The position numbers were made by a program, and so were the translations under genes. The notes under the pieces were generated by a model. That model saw only the letters and a program-made list of their open reading frames with translations. It had not been told where the DNA came from and searched no databases. Of a stretch of DNA of 5,514 nt, positions 5,511 to 5,514 are shown piece by piece. Source of the stretch: CAZHOV01 sp964534315 (GTDB taxonomy: Bacteria > Bacteroidota > Bacteroidia > Chitinophagales > Saprospiraceae); NCBI GenBank assembly GCA_964534315.1, contig CAZHOV010000244.1, forward strand, positions 1-5,514. Direction: 5' to 3'. Each line of letters opens with the position of its first letter. Positions within the stretch are counted from its first letter, which is position 1.

Positions 5511-5514
5511 ATTT

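Noticed and set aside
5480..5514. Possible 3' end of a minus-strand transposase (reading IQEFLQQMLE then stop), i.e. an insertion sequence entering the channel gene
   Set aside because: Only ten residues are visible, and no inverted repeat or target duplication can be seen inside the window. It remains an alternative to the slippage explanation but cannot be supported as a feature.

Overview
The window looks like Bacteroidota DNA, most probably from the Saprospiraceae or Lewinella-like marine lineages. This rests on three things: the absence of Shine-Dalgarno sequences before the genes; a large secreted mosaic enzyme built from modules common in that phylum (a GDE(V/I)AV-type beta-sandwich, a lamin-tail domain, a SprB-like Ig domain); and short octanucleotide arrays in the intergenic DNA. 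The lineage is an inference from style. No rRNA or other marker gene is present.

Layout, left to right. Bases 1-68 are an octamer tandem array that runs straight into the ATG of a galactokinase gene (69-896). That gene carries the first two galactokinase signatures and then loses all homology after about residue 249. It lacks the C-terminal third of the enzyme and has two substitutions next to its catalytic loop, so it is best read as a pseudogene. At 915 begins the main gene of the window, a 1382-residue secreted alpha-amylase (915-5063). It has a signal peptide, a GH13 catalytic domain resembling the archaeal GH13_7 type, two beta-sandwich modules, a lamin-tail domain, an acidic TSP3-like stretch, five exact-length 17-residue cysteine repeats, an Ig/SprB-like module, and an IPTM-SEW C-terminal sorting tail with one membrane helix. 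A perfect 16-bp terminator hairpin (5111-5148) follows. A second octamer array (5159-5206), related in sequence to the first, then leads into a small potassium-channel gene (5211-5510). Its reading frame collapses in the middle of the second transmembrane helix.

How it fits together. Galactokinase and an extracellular amylase suggest a carbohydrate-utilisation neighbourhood, but no SusC/SusD, transporter or regulator is visible, and the galactose branch appears broken. The amylase would act on starch or glycogen outside the cell, probably held at the surface by its C-terminal tail. The channel is likely an unrelated neighbour.

The most interesting signals are the amylase domain mosaic with a sorting tail of the IPTLxxWG type instead of a T9SS domain, the shared octamer family abutting two start regions, and the two broken genes flanking one intact gene.
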